Part shown: one piece after another, positions 22,746 through 32,100 of the stretch
Numbering within the stretch: the stretch's first letter is position 1
How the letters are laid out: each line of letters begins with the position of its first letter
Assembly: GCA_036835375.1 (NCBI GenBank)
Contig: DAITMB010000047.1
Location: 1 to 35,026 of the forward strand
Source of the DNA: JANQTF01 sp036835375
Lineage (GTDB): Bacteria; Bacteroidota; Bacteroidia; J057
Reading direction: 5' to 3'
Length of the DNA stretch: 35,026 nt
Translations under genes and position numbers: made by a program
The notes under the pieces: model-generated
The model's input: the letters and a program-made list of their open reading frames with translations, nothing else
Databases searched by the model: none
Told to the model about the DNA's origin: nothing

Positions 22746-23596
22746 ATGAAAAGCTTCTTGTTAGTCCTCGTGATGAGCCTTTTTACTGGTCTTCCACTTG
22801 CCTTTTCTCAAGACACTACTTACGTCGATTCTGAAGGCAACTTTTGTTCGCCTGAAAATGCGAAGTATTACCGAATCGGACGAGAAGACACCCGTGGCTA
22901 CACGGTTTCAGAATTTCATATTATAAACCGCGTGCTGGTTGCAGAAGGGTCCTTCCAGAGCAGTAAGCAAGAAATTCGTACGGGAATTTGGAGGTTCTAC
23001 GATGATTCTACGGGTGTCAAACAACGCGAAGCCAGCTACTTTGAGGGTGTTCAGAATGGGTTGGAAACGGGCTGGTATGCTTCCGGGCAAATACGATATG
23101 AGTGGAGCATATCAGGCGATCATTACGAGGGAGCCTATCGCCGTTGGCACGGAAACGGCCAGCGGCATGTGGAGATGCAATACGATCAGTCAGGTAAGCC
23201 TTTAGGAAAGGGAATGCGATGGCGACTAGACGGCACCCTCGCTGAGGAATGGAGCTATGGCGCGGGAGGAAGGGATGAAGTGCAATTCTTTTATCCCGAT
23301 GGATCACAGCAGTTGATCGGTTATGCCAACCAGGGAGAATCTCTTCACATCGAATCAGCTTGGGATAGCTTGGGCCACCCCGTGGTCACAAATGGTGAGG
23401 GCCAATGGAAATGGCAAACCCTGGACGGGCTACCCGTAGCAGCAGGAGGATACAAAAAGGGACTACCTGAAGGGGCTTGGACTTTTTACCACCTCCATGA
23501 CGATCAGCGAGGAACCGTGCAACTTCAGGGCACTTTTAAAAAAGGAAAAGCTGCTGATCTTTGGACCCTGTATGACTTCATGGGTCAAGTGATCAT
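22746..23596 (+). CDS. MORN-repeat YwqK-family exported protein, cut by the assembly gap
   Basis: From the ATG at 22746 (an in-frame TTG lies 15 bases upstream) the protein has a signal peptide (MKSFLLVLVMSLFTGLPLAFSQ). It then shows MORN_2 repeats: RTGIWRFYDDSTG, EASYFEGVQNGLETGWYASG, YEGAYRRWHGNGQRHVEMQY, GMRWRLDGTL, QFFYPDGSQQLIGY, KKGLPEGAWTFYHL and GTFKKGKAADLWTLYDFMG. This is the pattern annotated as YwqK-type 'antitoxin' in Bacteroidota, though the antitoxin role is poorly supported for exported forms. The frame enters the 100-N gap at 23597. The frame after the gap gives a short PFGFLLLD tail, but its membership is unprovable. Confidence 0.85.
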
Positions 23597-23696
23597 NNNN
23601 NNNNNNNNNNNNNNNNNNNNNNNNNNNNNNNNNNNNNNNNNNNNNNNNNNNNNNNNNNNNNNNNNNNNNNNNNNNNNNNNNNNNNNNNNNNNNNNN
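23597..23696. other. Assembly gap (100 N)
   Basis: This is a run of exactly 100 N, the usual placeholder for a scaffold join of unknown length. It truncates the MORN-repeat gene. Confidence 1.
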
Positions 23697-23876
23697 CCAT
23701 TCGGGTTTTTATTGTTGGATTGAGGTGTAGTGAGTGCTTTGGCTGGATAAATCACGCTGTGCTTTTTTCGCAGCAATGATCATGGGTCGAATTACGCAGT
23801 TCGGACATTTTCCAGATGACGCTTTTGTGAGTTAGCATCCGGTCCGGATGTTTAAATCCCTCCCTAAAACGAGCCC
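23697..23876. other. Post-gap stretch with small palindrome
   Basis: This short stretch carries a palindrome, CATCCGG-T-CCGGATG at 23836-23850. A minus frame running through it (HPDRMLTHKSVIWKMSELRN) has no recognised family. Nothing else is supported. Confidence 0.35.
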
Positions 23877-24254
23877 TCACGCGCCCCACACCTGTATCCC
23901 CTCCACCTCCTGCTCCCAGATCTTTTCCTTCCAGCCTCGGGTAGGGTGTTTCCAAAATATATGGGACTTGACCTGCTTCTGGGTCCGACTGTAGCGATCC
24001 ATTTTGATGGCGTTGAGCAGCAAATCTCGCGACCAGCCTTTAGCTATGGTTTCCTGTGCATAAAATTCCACTTGGATGGCTTCTGTTTCTTTGTTGAGCA
24101 ATAGTAAGTTATGCCCCCAAGGCAAAACTGCGACAGCCTGTCGCAGTTTTGTATCTGCCGCATAGTCTCCTGTTAGATTTATGAAAGTGATCAACCAGAA
24201 AGAGACGGAAGGGTGGGACCCAAGAATCCAAGATCTGTCCTTTTCTACGAACAC
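23877..24254 (-). pseudogene. DUF1016 N-terminal domain remnant (YhcG-type PDDEXK nuclease)
   Basis: The 125-codon frame (GTG at 24254) contains TKLRQAVAVLPWGHNLLLLN, then EAIQVEFYAQETIAKGWSRD and LLLNAIKMDRYSRTQKQ. This is the second half of the DUF1016_N domain (LPWGHN...YaxxTIexGWSRxxL...qyxRxgK). The first half of that domain and the whole C-terminal PDDEXK nuclease domain are missing; the tail (WKHPTRGWKEKIWEQEVEG) is unrelated. Complete YhcG-type proteins are nucleases associated with defence and mobile regions. This piece is probably dead. It lies just after the assembly gap, so further sequence could be hidden there. Confidence 0.75.
24123..24151. repeat. Perfect 14-base-arm palindrome in the DUF1016 remnant
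   Basis: The arms CAAAACTGCGACAG and CTGTCGCAGTTTTG are exact reverse complements around a single C. The palindrome falls within the codons for TKLRQAVAV, just before LPWGHN. Confidence 0.95.
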
Positions 24255-24411
24255 ATGAACCAGCCGCTATCTTTCTCGTACAAAGGGTTCAAAACGTTCT
24301 TTTCCAGAGTCATCGCACTTATTGCTTTTTCTGAATACATTTACCCTGTTTTTCATTCGGTATTCCCCTGCCTGGTTTCCCTGCGAATGATGACACTAAC
24401 TTTTACTGATT

Positions 24412-24828
24412 ATGTATCCCTCACATCTCACTATTCCCATGGCTGCCGAGCTCGAGCAGGCCGGATTTACTTCTCTCAAGTCAGCGTCCGACGTAGATAG
24501 TGCCCTCCGAGACAGCGAAGGCACCACCTTGCTGGTCGTCAATTCTGTGTGTGGTTGCGCTGCTGGAGCGGCTCGCCCTGGCGTGGTCCACTCAATCAAC
24601 ATAAGCAGCAAAACACCCGACCGCATTGTCACAGTATTCGCTGGCGTGGACACCGAAGCCACCCAGAGAGCACGGGAGTATTTGTTGCCTTATCCACCAT
24701 CTTCTCCAGCGATTGCCTTGTTCAAAAATGGCGAATTGGTTCACATGATTCAGCGTCACCACATCGAAGGCCGTCCCGCCGAGATGATTTCCGCCAATCT
24801 TCAAGCTGCCTTTCAAGAATATTGCTAG
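24412..24828 (+). CDS. BrxA/BrxB-family bacilliredoxin
   Basis: The protein has 138 residues and matches the YphP/YqiW bacilliredoxin family end to end, with the signature NSVCGCAAGAARPG (44-57) and the CGC redox motif at C47-G48-C49. Other conserved segments are TVFAGVDTEATQRAREYL, PYPPSSPAIALFKNGELVHMIQRHHIEGRPAE and a C-terminal EYC. Bacilliredoxins remove bacillithiol (or other thiols) from mixed disulfides and act with Ypd-type reductases. In Bacteroidota the family is widespread. The upstream TAACTTTT is near the -7 consensus TAnnTTTG, a weak promoter candidate. A terminator follows. Confidence 0.96.
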   Translation: MYPSHLTIPMAAELEQAGFTSLKSASDVDSALRDSEGTTLLVVNSVCGCAAGAARPGVVHSINISSKTPDRIVTVFAGVDTEATQRAREYLLPYPPSSPAIALFKNGELVHMIQRHHIEGRPAEMISANLQAAFQEYC

Positions 24829-24868
24829 CAGCACCGGGTCGATGGAGCGAATGATTTCCTCCACCTCC

Positions 24869-24907
24869 AAGCACGCAGTTCTCTATCGAGGGCTGCGTGC
24901 TTTTTGT
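24869..24907 (+). terminator. Rho-independent terminator of the bacilliredoxin gene
   Basis: The arms AAGCACGCAG (24869-24878) and CTGCGTGCTT (24893-24902) are perfectly complementary around a 14-base loop, and the second arm runs into TTTTTGTT. The hairpin lies 40 bases after the stop codon. Confidence 0.85.
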
Positions 24908-24926
24908 TAAATGGGGAGCATCGGGT

Positions 24927-26060
24927 TCATGTCGTCAGCCGATTCATCAATTCTCTGAGAGATTCATCCAGAGATTCCCAGAAAAATTCCTGGCGCTCCT
25001 CCTCTGGGAGTGCTTCCCACTGGTCTAAGGCTTGCACAATGGCAGCCGGGGATTGCTGGTTCAGCGCCAGCCCCAGGCGACGAGGTTCACCAAAGCTCAT
25101 CCAAGCAGGTTCGGCAGGGTAAATGAGCGGTTTTCCCAGTGCGAGAAATTCATAAAACTTTGTCGGGATTTTGTCCTTTAAGTACGGCAAGGCATGGTAA
25201 AGACCCAGGCCGGCATAGCAAGCCTGAATCAGCGCCACGATTTGACCATAAGGCACATATTCGGCCCCGCCGATGAGCAGGAGATGATCGCGAAAAGGGC
25301 TTTCTGCCATACGCTTTTCTAAGCGGGCAAGTAGATCCGGCTGCGAAGCATGGCCTGCGAGGACAAATGGCCGCTGGGTCATCGGGTAAAGGCTTTCCCA
25401 GCAGTCGATCGCTTCAAACACGCCCCACGCCTCGGCCAAGGTCCCAGTGTAGAGAAAATAAGCCTTTCGGCCTTGGAACGGGGAAAGTAGGGATTTCAAA
25501 CTGCCGCGAACACCCTGCACACTGAATAAATTGGGAAAAATCCAAGCTTTGTCATCGGCACCCAGCATATCGTGGTAGCATACCTCGGCATAGGTCACTG
25601 CGGAGAGCGTTGAAAGGGCCCGGTGTTCACGTTGACGAACGATTTTTGCAAGCCAAAACCTCAGCAAGGCAGGATAGTGTAGCGCGTTGCGCAGATTTTG
25701 GTGGTAGTCTTCGTGCACGTCATACACCACTTTCAGGCCGAACTTGGATTGGAGCCTCAGCGCCATGGGCAGCAATTCAGGGGTGTGAATCATAATGACC
25801 TGTGGCGCAAGCGTTTCTACCAAACGAGCCAATTGCTGCTGTTGCCGCCAGCGACGCCAAGACAGCCGAGGAAAGGGAGCCTGAGGATATACCATTACGC
25901 CTTCTGCTTCGTAGGGAGCCGGAGCAGGATCTTGTCCCGCAATGCTCACTCGCCAACCCATCTGCACTTGACTTTGCGCAAATTTAAAAAAAATGCGGGT
26001 GTGTCGGGCAGGATTGAGCACCGTCAAGTGGAGGAGATGGGGCCGGGCATCGCGATTCAT
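24927..26060 (-). CDS. Glycosyltransferase, family 4-like
   Basis: From the ATG at 26060 the product has 377 residues. The open frame extends to 26321 inside the flippase gene, but the start overlapping the flippase TGA (26057-26060, ATGA) is the natural one. A GT-B pattern is visible: LHLTVLNPARHTRIFFKFAQ, then VIMIHTPELLPMALRL, VVYDVHEDYHQN (112-122) in the N-lobe, and FLYTGTLAEAWGVFEAI, LLIGGAEYVPYGQI, and the acceptor/donor block IPTKFYEFLALGKPLIYPAE (about 298-317) in the C-lobe. It transfers a sugar from an activated donor, presumably onto a lipid-linked or surface glycan. Coupling to the flippase suggests one polysaccharide-export unit. Confidence 0.9.
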   Translation of the reverse strand: MNRDARPHLLHLTVLNPARHTRIFFKFAQSQVQMGWRVSIAGQDPAPAPYEAEGVMVYPQAPFPRLSWRRWRQQQQLARLVETLAPQVIMIHTPELLPMALRLQSKFGLKVVYDVHEDYHQNLRNALHYPALLRFWLAKIVRQREHRALSTLSAVTYAEVCYHDMLGADDKAWIFPNLFSVQGVRGSLKSLLSPFQGRKAYFLYTGTLAEAWGVFEAIDCWESLYPMTQRPFVLAGHASQPDLLARLEKRMAESPFRDHLLLIGGAEYVPYGQIVALIQACYAGLGLYHALPYLKDKIPTKFYEFLALGKPLIYPAEPAWMSFGEPRRLGLALNQQSPAAIVQALDQWEALPEEERQEFFWESLDESLRELMNRLTT

Positions 26061-27424
26061 CGATTTCTGAGCGCTTGAAAATCCGACATACGAATCAGCC
26101 CCAGCAGCATCGCCATCAGTCCGTAGGCTGGACCGCAGCACAGGGTGGCCGCCCACCACGAGAGACCCAAATGCTGTGCGAGGTAGAACAGTCCAGCGCC
26201 AGCTCCTGCCAGAAAAAGAAGCTTCATCGTCTGGCGATGTGGCAGAAGAATGTCCACCCGCAAATGAAGATAGAATATGTAGGCCAAGTCCATCAGCAAA
26301 TAGCTGAGGAAGGTGGTCCAAGCGCTAGCAATGGCGCCGTAGCGCGGGATGAAAAGCGCGTTGAGCGTTACATTCAGGGCGATACCTCCGATGATGAGGC
26401 GATTGACGGGTTTCACGTGGCCTGTGGCGGTGAGCAGGGTAGAATAAATAGAGAAAATACTGTTCATGAGCAAGGTTAGAAACAACACTTGGAGACACGC
26501 CGCCATCACAGCAATCTCTTCAGGAAGGCTTCCCTGGAAGAGAAAAAGGAGTTTTTCACTGTAAAACAGCACGAACAAGCTGACGAAAATCAGCGGAAGG
26601 GCCGTGATTTTTTGACCAAAGTGGAGAAGGCGTTGTTGCTCGGCTGGTTGGTGAATGAAGTAGGCGAAGCGCGCAAAAAAAATGGGCAAGATTAGCCAGA
26701 GGTACATAGAAAATGCCTCCATCCAGCGGTAGGCACCCGCGTACAGGCCACTCTCGGTGCTGCCCGAGAGGCGTTCGACCATCACTTGATCAATCTTGTC
26801 ATGCAGCGAGTAAAGCATGGTCATCAGCGCAAAAGAAAAGCTCATGCGTACCACTTGCTGAATTTGGGGGAAGTCCCACCGAGGTCGCAAGCCACCTTGA
26901 TGGCGAGCGAGCAGGTAATAGAAGAGCCCGATGCTGATCGCGACGGCAATGAGTCGGGCGAGGATAAACCCTTCCAGGGTAAGACTCGTGAGCAGCAAGC
27001 CGACGGTGAGAACGATCAGGACCAGTCGCTCTGCTACTGAAAGCCAGGCGTCGATGTTGAAGACTTGGAGCGCTTGAAAATTCGCGCGGAAAAATTGCGC
27101 CAAATGGTTGCCCCCTTGCACGAGGCAAAGTAGAAACAAAAGGTAAAGGGATTCTTCGCGATAGCCTAGCAGCCCGCCTGCGCCGATCATGAGAATCGGA
27201 TAGAGGAGGGTCAGAGCAATTTTGGCCGAAAAAAGGACGGGAAATTGCCGTGAAACCATGTGCGGCTGGCCAGCCAAGGTTTGGGTAGCATATTGATTGA
27301 TCCCCAGGTCCGCAAAGGAAAGGAAGAGGTAGCCCAGCGAAAGCAGTGCAGCATATAGGCCCCAGGTCTCATGACCGAGTCGGTCCTGCAACTCCATTTC
27401 GAGAAGCACCCAGACGGGCTTCAC
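26057..27424 (-). CDS. Polysaccharide flippase (Wzx/MATE-like), start uncertain
   Basis: The protein has at least 455 residues with about twelve to fourteen hydrophobic helices, for example YAALLSLGYLFLSFADLGI, LYLLFLLCLVQGG, IYSTLLTATGHVKPVNRLIIGGIAL. GLYAALLSLGYLFLSFADLG and the repeated GY/NQY pattern fit the polysaccharide-biosynthesis (MVF/Wzx) fold. It flips lipid-linked glycans across the inner membrane. The listed start is a GTG at 27424, but in-frame, family-like sequence continues upstream (AIKRLFANISLVVVLNLLVK) to about 27481, with no ATG, GTG or TTG before the stop. The real start may therefore be a rare codon (ATT/ATC) or there is an assembly error. It overlaps the glycosyltransferase by four bases. 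Confidence 0.88.
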   Translation of the reverse strand: MKPVWVLLEMELQDRLGHETWGLYAALLSLGYLFLSFADLGINQYATQTLAGQPHMVSRQFPVLFSAKIALTLLYPILMIGAGGLLGYREESLYLLFLLCLVQGGNHLAQFFRANFQALQVFNIDAWLSVAERLVLIVLTVGLLLTSLTLEGFILARLIAVAISIGLFYYLLARHQGGLRPRWDFPQIQQVVRMSFSFALMTMLYSLHDKIDQVMVERLSGSTESGLYAGAYRWMEAFSMYLWLILPIFFARFAYFIHQPAEQQRLLHFGQKITALPLIFVSLFVLFYSEKLLFLFQGSLPEEIAVMAACLQVLFLTLLMNSIFSIYSTLLTATGHVKPVNRLIIGGIALNVTLNALFIPRYGAIASAWTTFLSYLLMDLAYIFYLHLRVDILLPHRQTMKLLFLAGAGAGLFYLAQHLGLSWWAATLCCGPAYGLMAMLLGLIRMSDFQALRNR

Positions 27425-27877
27425 CAGCAGATTGAGTACGACGACCAGACTGATATTAGCAAATAGGCGCTTGATGGCAATAGGAAGTTTGGGGTGAGCG
27501 ATGCTTCAGACTGGCAAGATACGGGGAATGAAGGATCAAATTGGTGTGGATCCAGCTTTTCCCCATCAGGAAAAAGAAACCTCTTTTTTGGGAAAAGCAC
27601 CTGACAGAGGAAGAGAAATTTCTTTCGTAATCGGCCTAATCGGGGATCGATAGCGGTAGTTCGGGATTGACTATAGATGACAAAGGCCGAAACTTGGTGA
27701 GGAATATTTTTATATGAATGATCAAATTTGAGATGGATGAATTCACTTTTTGTGTTAATTACGGCGTGCAATTGAATAATCTTGTAGTAAAAATAATTTT
27801 TCAGGTATCCAGTTTCCCCCCAACGCCTTACCATGATTCTTTTTACAAGATTTACCAGATCATTGGTCAGATTTTTT
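27425..27877. other. Divergent intergenic region
   Basis: There are about 450 bases between the flippase (-) and the PorP-like gene (+). The flippase-proximal 57 bases probably encode its true N-terminus. The rest is A/T-rich and should hold the divergent promoters, but no -33/-7 pair was clear by eye. Confidence 0.4.
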
Positions 27878-29083
27878 ATGAATTCTATTATCCATCCACG
27901 CTTTGGACGGCTCCTTCTGCCCGGGTTGTTGTGGTGGCTGATTGCGGGTCCGTCCGCCGTTCAGGGGCAGGATCCTGTGTTCACCCAGTACTTCGCCACG
28001 AAGCTCTATCTCAACCCTGCCTTTGCCGGCTACGAACCAGGTACGGTGTTCAGTAGCGGCCTCCGCAGCCAATGGCACCAAGTGGCCAACGGAGAGGGGC
28101 GATATCTCACCAATCACGCAGAGATCAGCCAGGAACTGCCTGGGTTCATGTCTGGATTTGGGCTTACCTACACCGATAATTCTGAGGGCGAGGGAATTTA
28201 TCGACCGATGGGTGCCAACACTGGGCTTTTTCGCTGGCAACGCTACACGATGTCCTATGCCTGGCACAGTTGGGCCTGTGATATGGATGAACGCAAACTG
28301 GGATTTTCGCTTGGATTTTCGGGAGGCTACAACCGCTATGTACTCAATTGGGAGCGGTTCAGATTTGGAGATCAGCTTGATCCCATCTATGGCGTGGTTC
28401 GTGGCACGGGGGTGGATATTCCCGATGGGGGCGTGTCGGGGACGAGTTTTTTTGACTTGAGTGCAGGGGGAATCGGCCATTTTATCCAAAATCCTCACCG
28501 GATGTATCGCCTTGGCTTGGCGCTGCATCACATCAATTTGCAAAACAACTCCGTGGCAGGTCGAGACGAACGCCTTCCGACCCGAATCACGATACACGGA
28601 AGCGGAATCCTGCACAGCTATCGCGAAGGAGCGCTTCAAACACAATGGCAATGGAATCCGGGGTTTCGGGTGGATTTGCAAGGGGCATCCGCGCGGCAGG
28701 GATGGCCCCGGGACTCTGTGACGGGCCGCCCATTTTTGCATGGAATATTTTCCCTCGGAGGGGCGGTGAAGACGCCCGGTCTCACCCGCCTCACAGCCGG
28801 CTTGTGGTATCAGGGAAATATGCCGCTTGCAGCAGCTCGTCGCTACCGCGATGGCATTCATTCGATGGTGCTTTATGGGGGGCTTGAATTCATCCAAGAA
28901 GCACGATCTGGCTATTCTGGCTCATTTTACGAACTCGGTTTTTCGTGGGACCACAATTTTGGGGGCGCGCGGTCATTGGGTGATATCTTTGAACTAACCC
29001 TCTCTGTGGGGCTTCCGGGCTCGAGTCCCTTCGGGCTAGGCTGTGGGAGCTGCACCCTTCGCCGCGTCCTCAACCGATTTTAN
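27878..29083 (+). CDS. PorP/SprF-family type IX secretion outer-membrane protein, 3' end at gap
   Basis: The ATG at 27878 (MNSIIHPRFGRLLLPGLLWW, then a signal cleavage near AVQGQDP) is preferred over an in-frame ATG at 27833, as it gives a better signal peptide. The mature protein starts DPVFTQYFATKLYLNPAFAGYEPG, the hallmark of PorP/SprF proteins. It continues with barrel strands (FSLGFSGGYNRYVLNWERF, YRLGLALHHINLQNNS, RLTAGLWYQGNM, ELTLSVGLPG). PorP/SprF members bind and retain large surface proteins during export. The last codon before the gap is TAN (29081-29083), which may be a stop codon. It is followed across the gap by the giant PKD protein, its likely cargo. Confidence 0.92.
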
Positions 29084-29182
29084 NNNNNNNNNNNNNNNNN
29101 NNNNNNNNNNNNNNNNNNNNNNNNNNNNNNNNNNNNNNNNNNNNNNNNNNNNNNNNNNNNNNNNNNNNNNNNNNNNNNNNNN
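29083..29182. other. Assembly gap (100 N)
   Basis: This is a run of exactly 100 N between the PorP-like gene and the PKD-repeat protein. The true gap length, the start of the PKD gene and whether these two contigs are truly adjacent cannot be read. Confidence 1.
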
Positions 29183-32100
29183 TTGGTCCCAGCCGCTGTG
29201 TAGCAGCTTACCGACCAATTTCACCATCAGCAACCTCAATCCCTGCGCGCAGACACCTGTGACCTTCACGGCGGCAGCCACGAATGCCTTGAGCTACCAA
29301 TGGACCTTTTCCAACGGCATCGCGGCGGCAGGAAATGGCCAGAGCCTTGTGCGCACCTTTCCTGCGCTGGGGATCGGCTACCCCGTGACGGTGACCCTTA
29401 CCCTTGGCGGGGTCGATACCCTCGGCAATGCGTGTACCGTGACGAGCACCCAGACTTTTACTACCCAGGCTACTCCAGCGCTGACAGTGCTTGACACCAG
29501 CGGCAGCAAAAATTTCAAGGCATGTGTGCCGAGTCTGGCAATTACGCAGGTGACCAAGGGGTTTTCCATCGCAGGGGGCGTGGGTCCATACACGTGGAAT
29601 TTTGGGGACGGAACACCGCCTGTGGTGTCTCCAGCAGGCTTTCAGCAGCACACTTATACCAATTTTGGGACTTTTCCCTTGGTGGTGACGGACAACAGCG
29701 CTCCATGTCAGGCGAGTTTCACAGCGAATGTGGCCTTTTTTGGCAATGACCTGAACGCGAACATGAATGTGGTCGGCAACATCAATATCTGTGAGGGGCA
29801 GTCTGTTCTGGTCAACAATGGCACCGATACGATCAACCAAATTATTGAGCGCTACATCTGGAACTGGGGAAATGGAGACATCGACACAGTACTGAATACG
29901 GCACAGAAGCTCTATACATTCACCTACGACGATGATGTGGTGTGCGACTCCTTGCTCAATGCACAAGGTAATTTTCAAGAATCGATTCGACTGACCATCG
30001 AAAACGGGTGCGCAACGCACTACAACGAGTCGCCAGTATTCGTGAAGCCCCTTCCCAGGCCAAAGATCACGGGTCCCGGCTTGGGATGCCGAAATACCTT
30101 GATCACTTTTTCGAATGCGGAATCCTGTCCGCTCAACCCCGACATCCTCTACACATGGATTTGGGGGGATGGTACCACGAACTTTGGGCCGAGTCCCCTG
30201 GTCGGTGGCATTTTTCATGCCTATGCAGATACTGGAGAATTTACCATTCGACTGATCGCCTCGCTGAGTAGCTGCAATTTTGTGGACACGGTGACGCACA
30301 AAATTCGAATCTTGGAAGCGCCTATTGCTCAATTTGTGGCTGACCCCAACTTTGGGTGCGCGCCGTTGGCGGTAGATGTGATCAATTCTTCCTATCCAAA
30401 ATTTGCCCTTCAGTACCAATGGAATGTGTTTGGGGGCGGATTTGCCTACCTCGACAGCACCGAGGCCACCGATGGCCAACCGAGATTTCAACTACAGGAC
30501 TCAGGGCTATATATCATTCAGCTCACGGTGACCAACATTTGTGGGACTTCCTTCATGTACGATACCGTGCAGGTCGCCCGCCCGCCCGTGATTACCTTAG
30601 CACCGATTCCGGATACTTGTGGGTTTTGGAATTATGTGCCAACGGTGGCCTACAACGACAATGGCAATCCCATTTCAAACTACACTTGGAATTTTGGCGC
30701 GGGGACTCCCGGCACTTCCAATCAGGCTTTTCCACCCGGTCCCATCTTTTTTCCGCCTGGGAGTCACAATGTCTCAGTCACAGTGACCAATATTTGCGGG
30801 ACCAAGACAGCTACAAGGAGTTTTGTGGTGGACACGCCTGCCACCAATGTATTTGCTGGGAATGACTTCGTGCTTTGCAATAATATCGATTCCCTTCTTC
30901 AAGGGCAGCCTGCGGGGGGCATTTGGACGGGAATAGGGGTGAACGCGAATGGCTTATTTTCACAGGCTACGCCGGGAACCTATTCGCTGGAGTATGCCGT
31001 CGGAACAGGAAACTGCCGCGTTGCGGACACGGTGACGATCACAGTCACTGCTGCACCTACGGTTCAGATTTTGCCGCCTGCTGCCACTGTCTTTTGTCAA
31101 GGCGACCCGCAAATCGTTCTCATTGCCGACACAGGATCCGCCTTGCTGGATACTTTCGCCATTTTTACCCCTTTGATCCCCACGCTGCCGGGAGACAGCC
31201 TGTTGATTTATCAATTCACGGCTTTGAACGGATGTGCAGGAAGAGATTCGATTCTGCTGCAAGTCAATCCCCTTCCGGCCGTGCTCACCACCGACACGAC
31301 CTATTGCCAAGATCCTAGTGTGGTGCAACTGGTAGGCTATGGGCCTACGGTGGGAGGTACAGGCACATGGACCGGGGCCGGGATTGTCAATGGGGCTGCC
31401 GGTACTTTTCTTCCCGCCAATATTGGGACATTTCCGCTGGTGTACAGCTTCTCTGACCTCAATGGCTGCGTGAATCAGGATACCATGACAGTGATTGTCG
31501 TGGCGGGCGACTCGGCCGTAGCAGGACCTGATTTGACCCTTTGTCAAAATGCTGATGTGGTCACGCTTGCTCAATTTAGTCCGGCTGGCGGAAGTTTTTC
31601 GGGACTGGGTGTGCTCCCTGGCAGCAATCAATACAATCCACTTCTGGGAAATATTGGCGCCAATCCAGTCATCTATTCTTATGGCGCAGGATCCTGCTTC
31701 ACGACAGATACGCTGTTTGTTGTGATTCAAGATACCCTCCCGCTCAACGCTGGTCCAGATCTGGTGCTTTGTGAAGGGGATTTGCCATTTATCCTGACAG
31801 GAGCCACGGCAGCAGGAGATTGGCTGCCAAGTCTGGGCTTAGTCAATCCGGCCACGGGCCTATTTGATCCCGGACTCATCGCCCCAAACGGCAGTGATAC
31901 GGTTTACCGAGAGCTATTTTCGCCGGCGGGTTGCCGAAGTGAAGATGCCAGAATTATCCAGGTTGATGACAAGCCCATCGCGGATTTTTTGATCGATAGC
32001 GTGGTCTGCACAGGCGACGTCGTCGTTCCTGGGCCGATGAGTGTGGGAGCCAATGGATTCACTTGGGACTTTGGCGATGGGTTCACGACGACTTTGGCCT

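Noticed and set aside
26060..26321. Extended start of the glycosyltransferase
   Set aside because: The extra 87 codons lie inside the flippase gene and have no GT likeness; the ATGA overlap at 26057-26060 is the natural start.
27860..28897. Minus-strand open frame of 345 codons
   Set aside because: It is antisense to the PorP/SprF gene, whose signal peptide and family motifs are unmistakable.
29208..30491. Long minus-strand open frame of 427 codons
   Set aside because: It lies opposite the PKD-repeat frame, which has clear domain motifs; the minus frame has none and is a by-product of its base composition.
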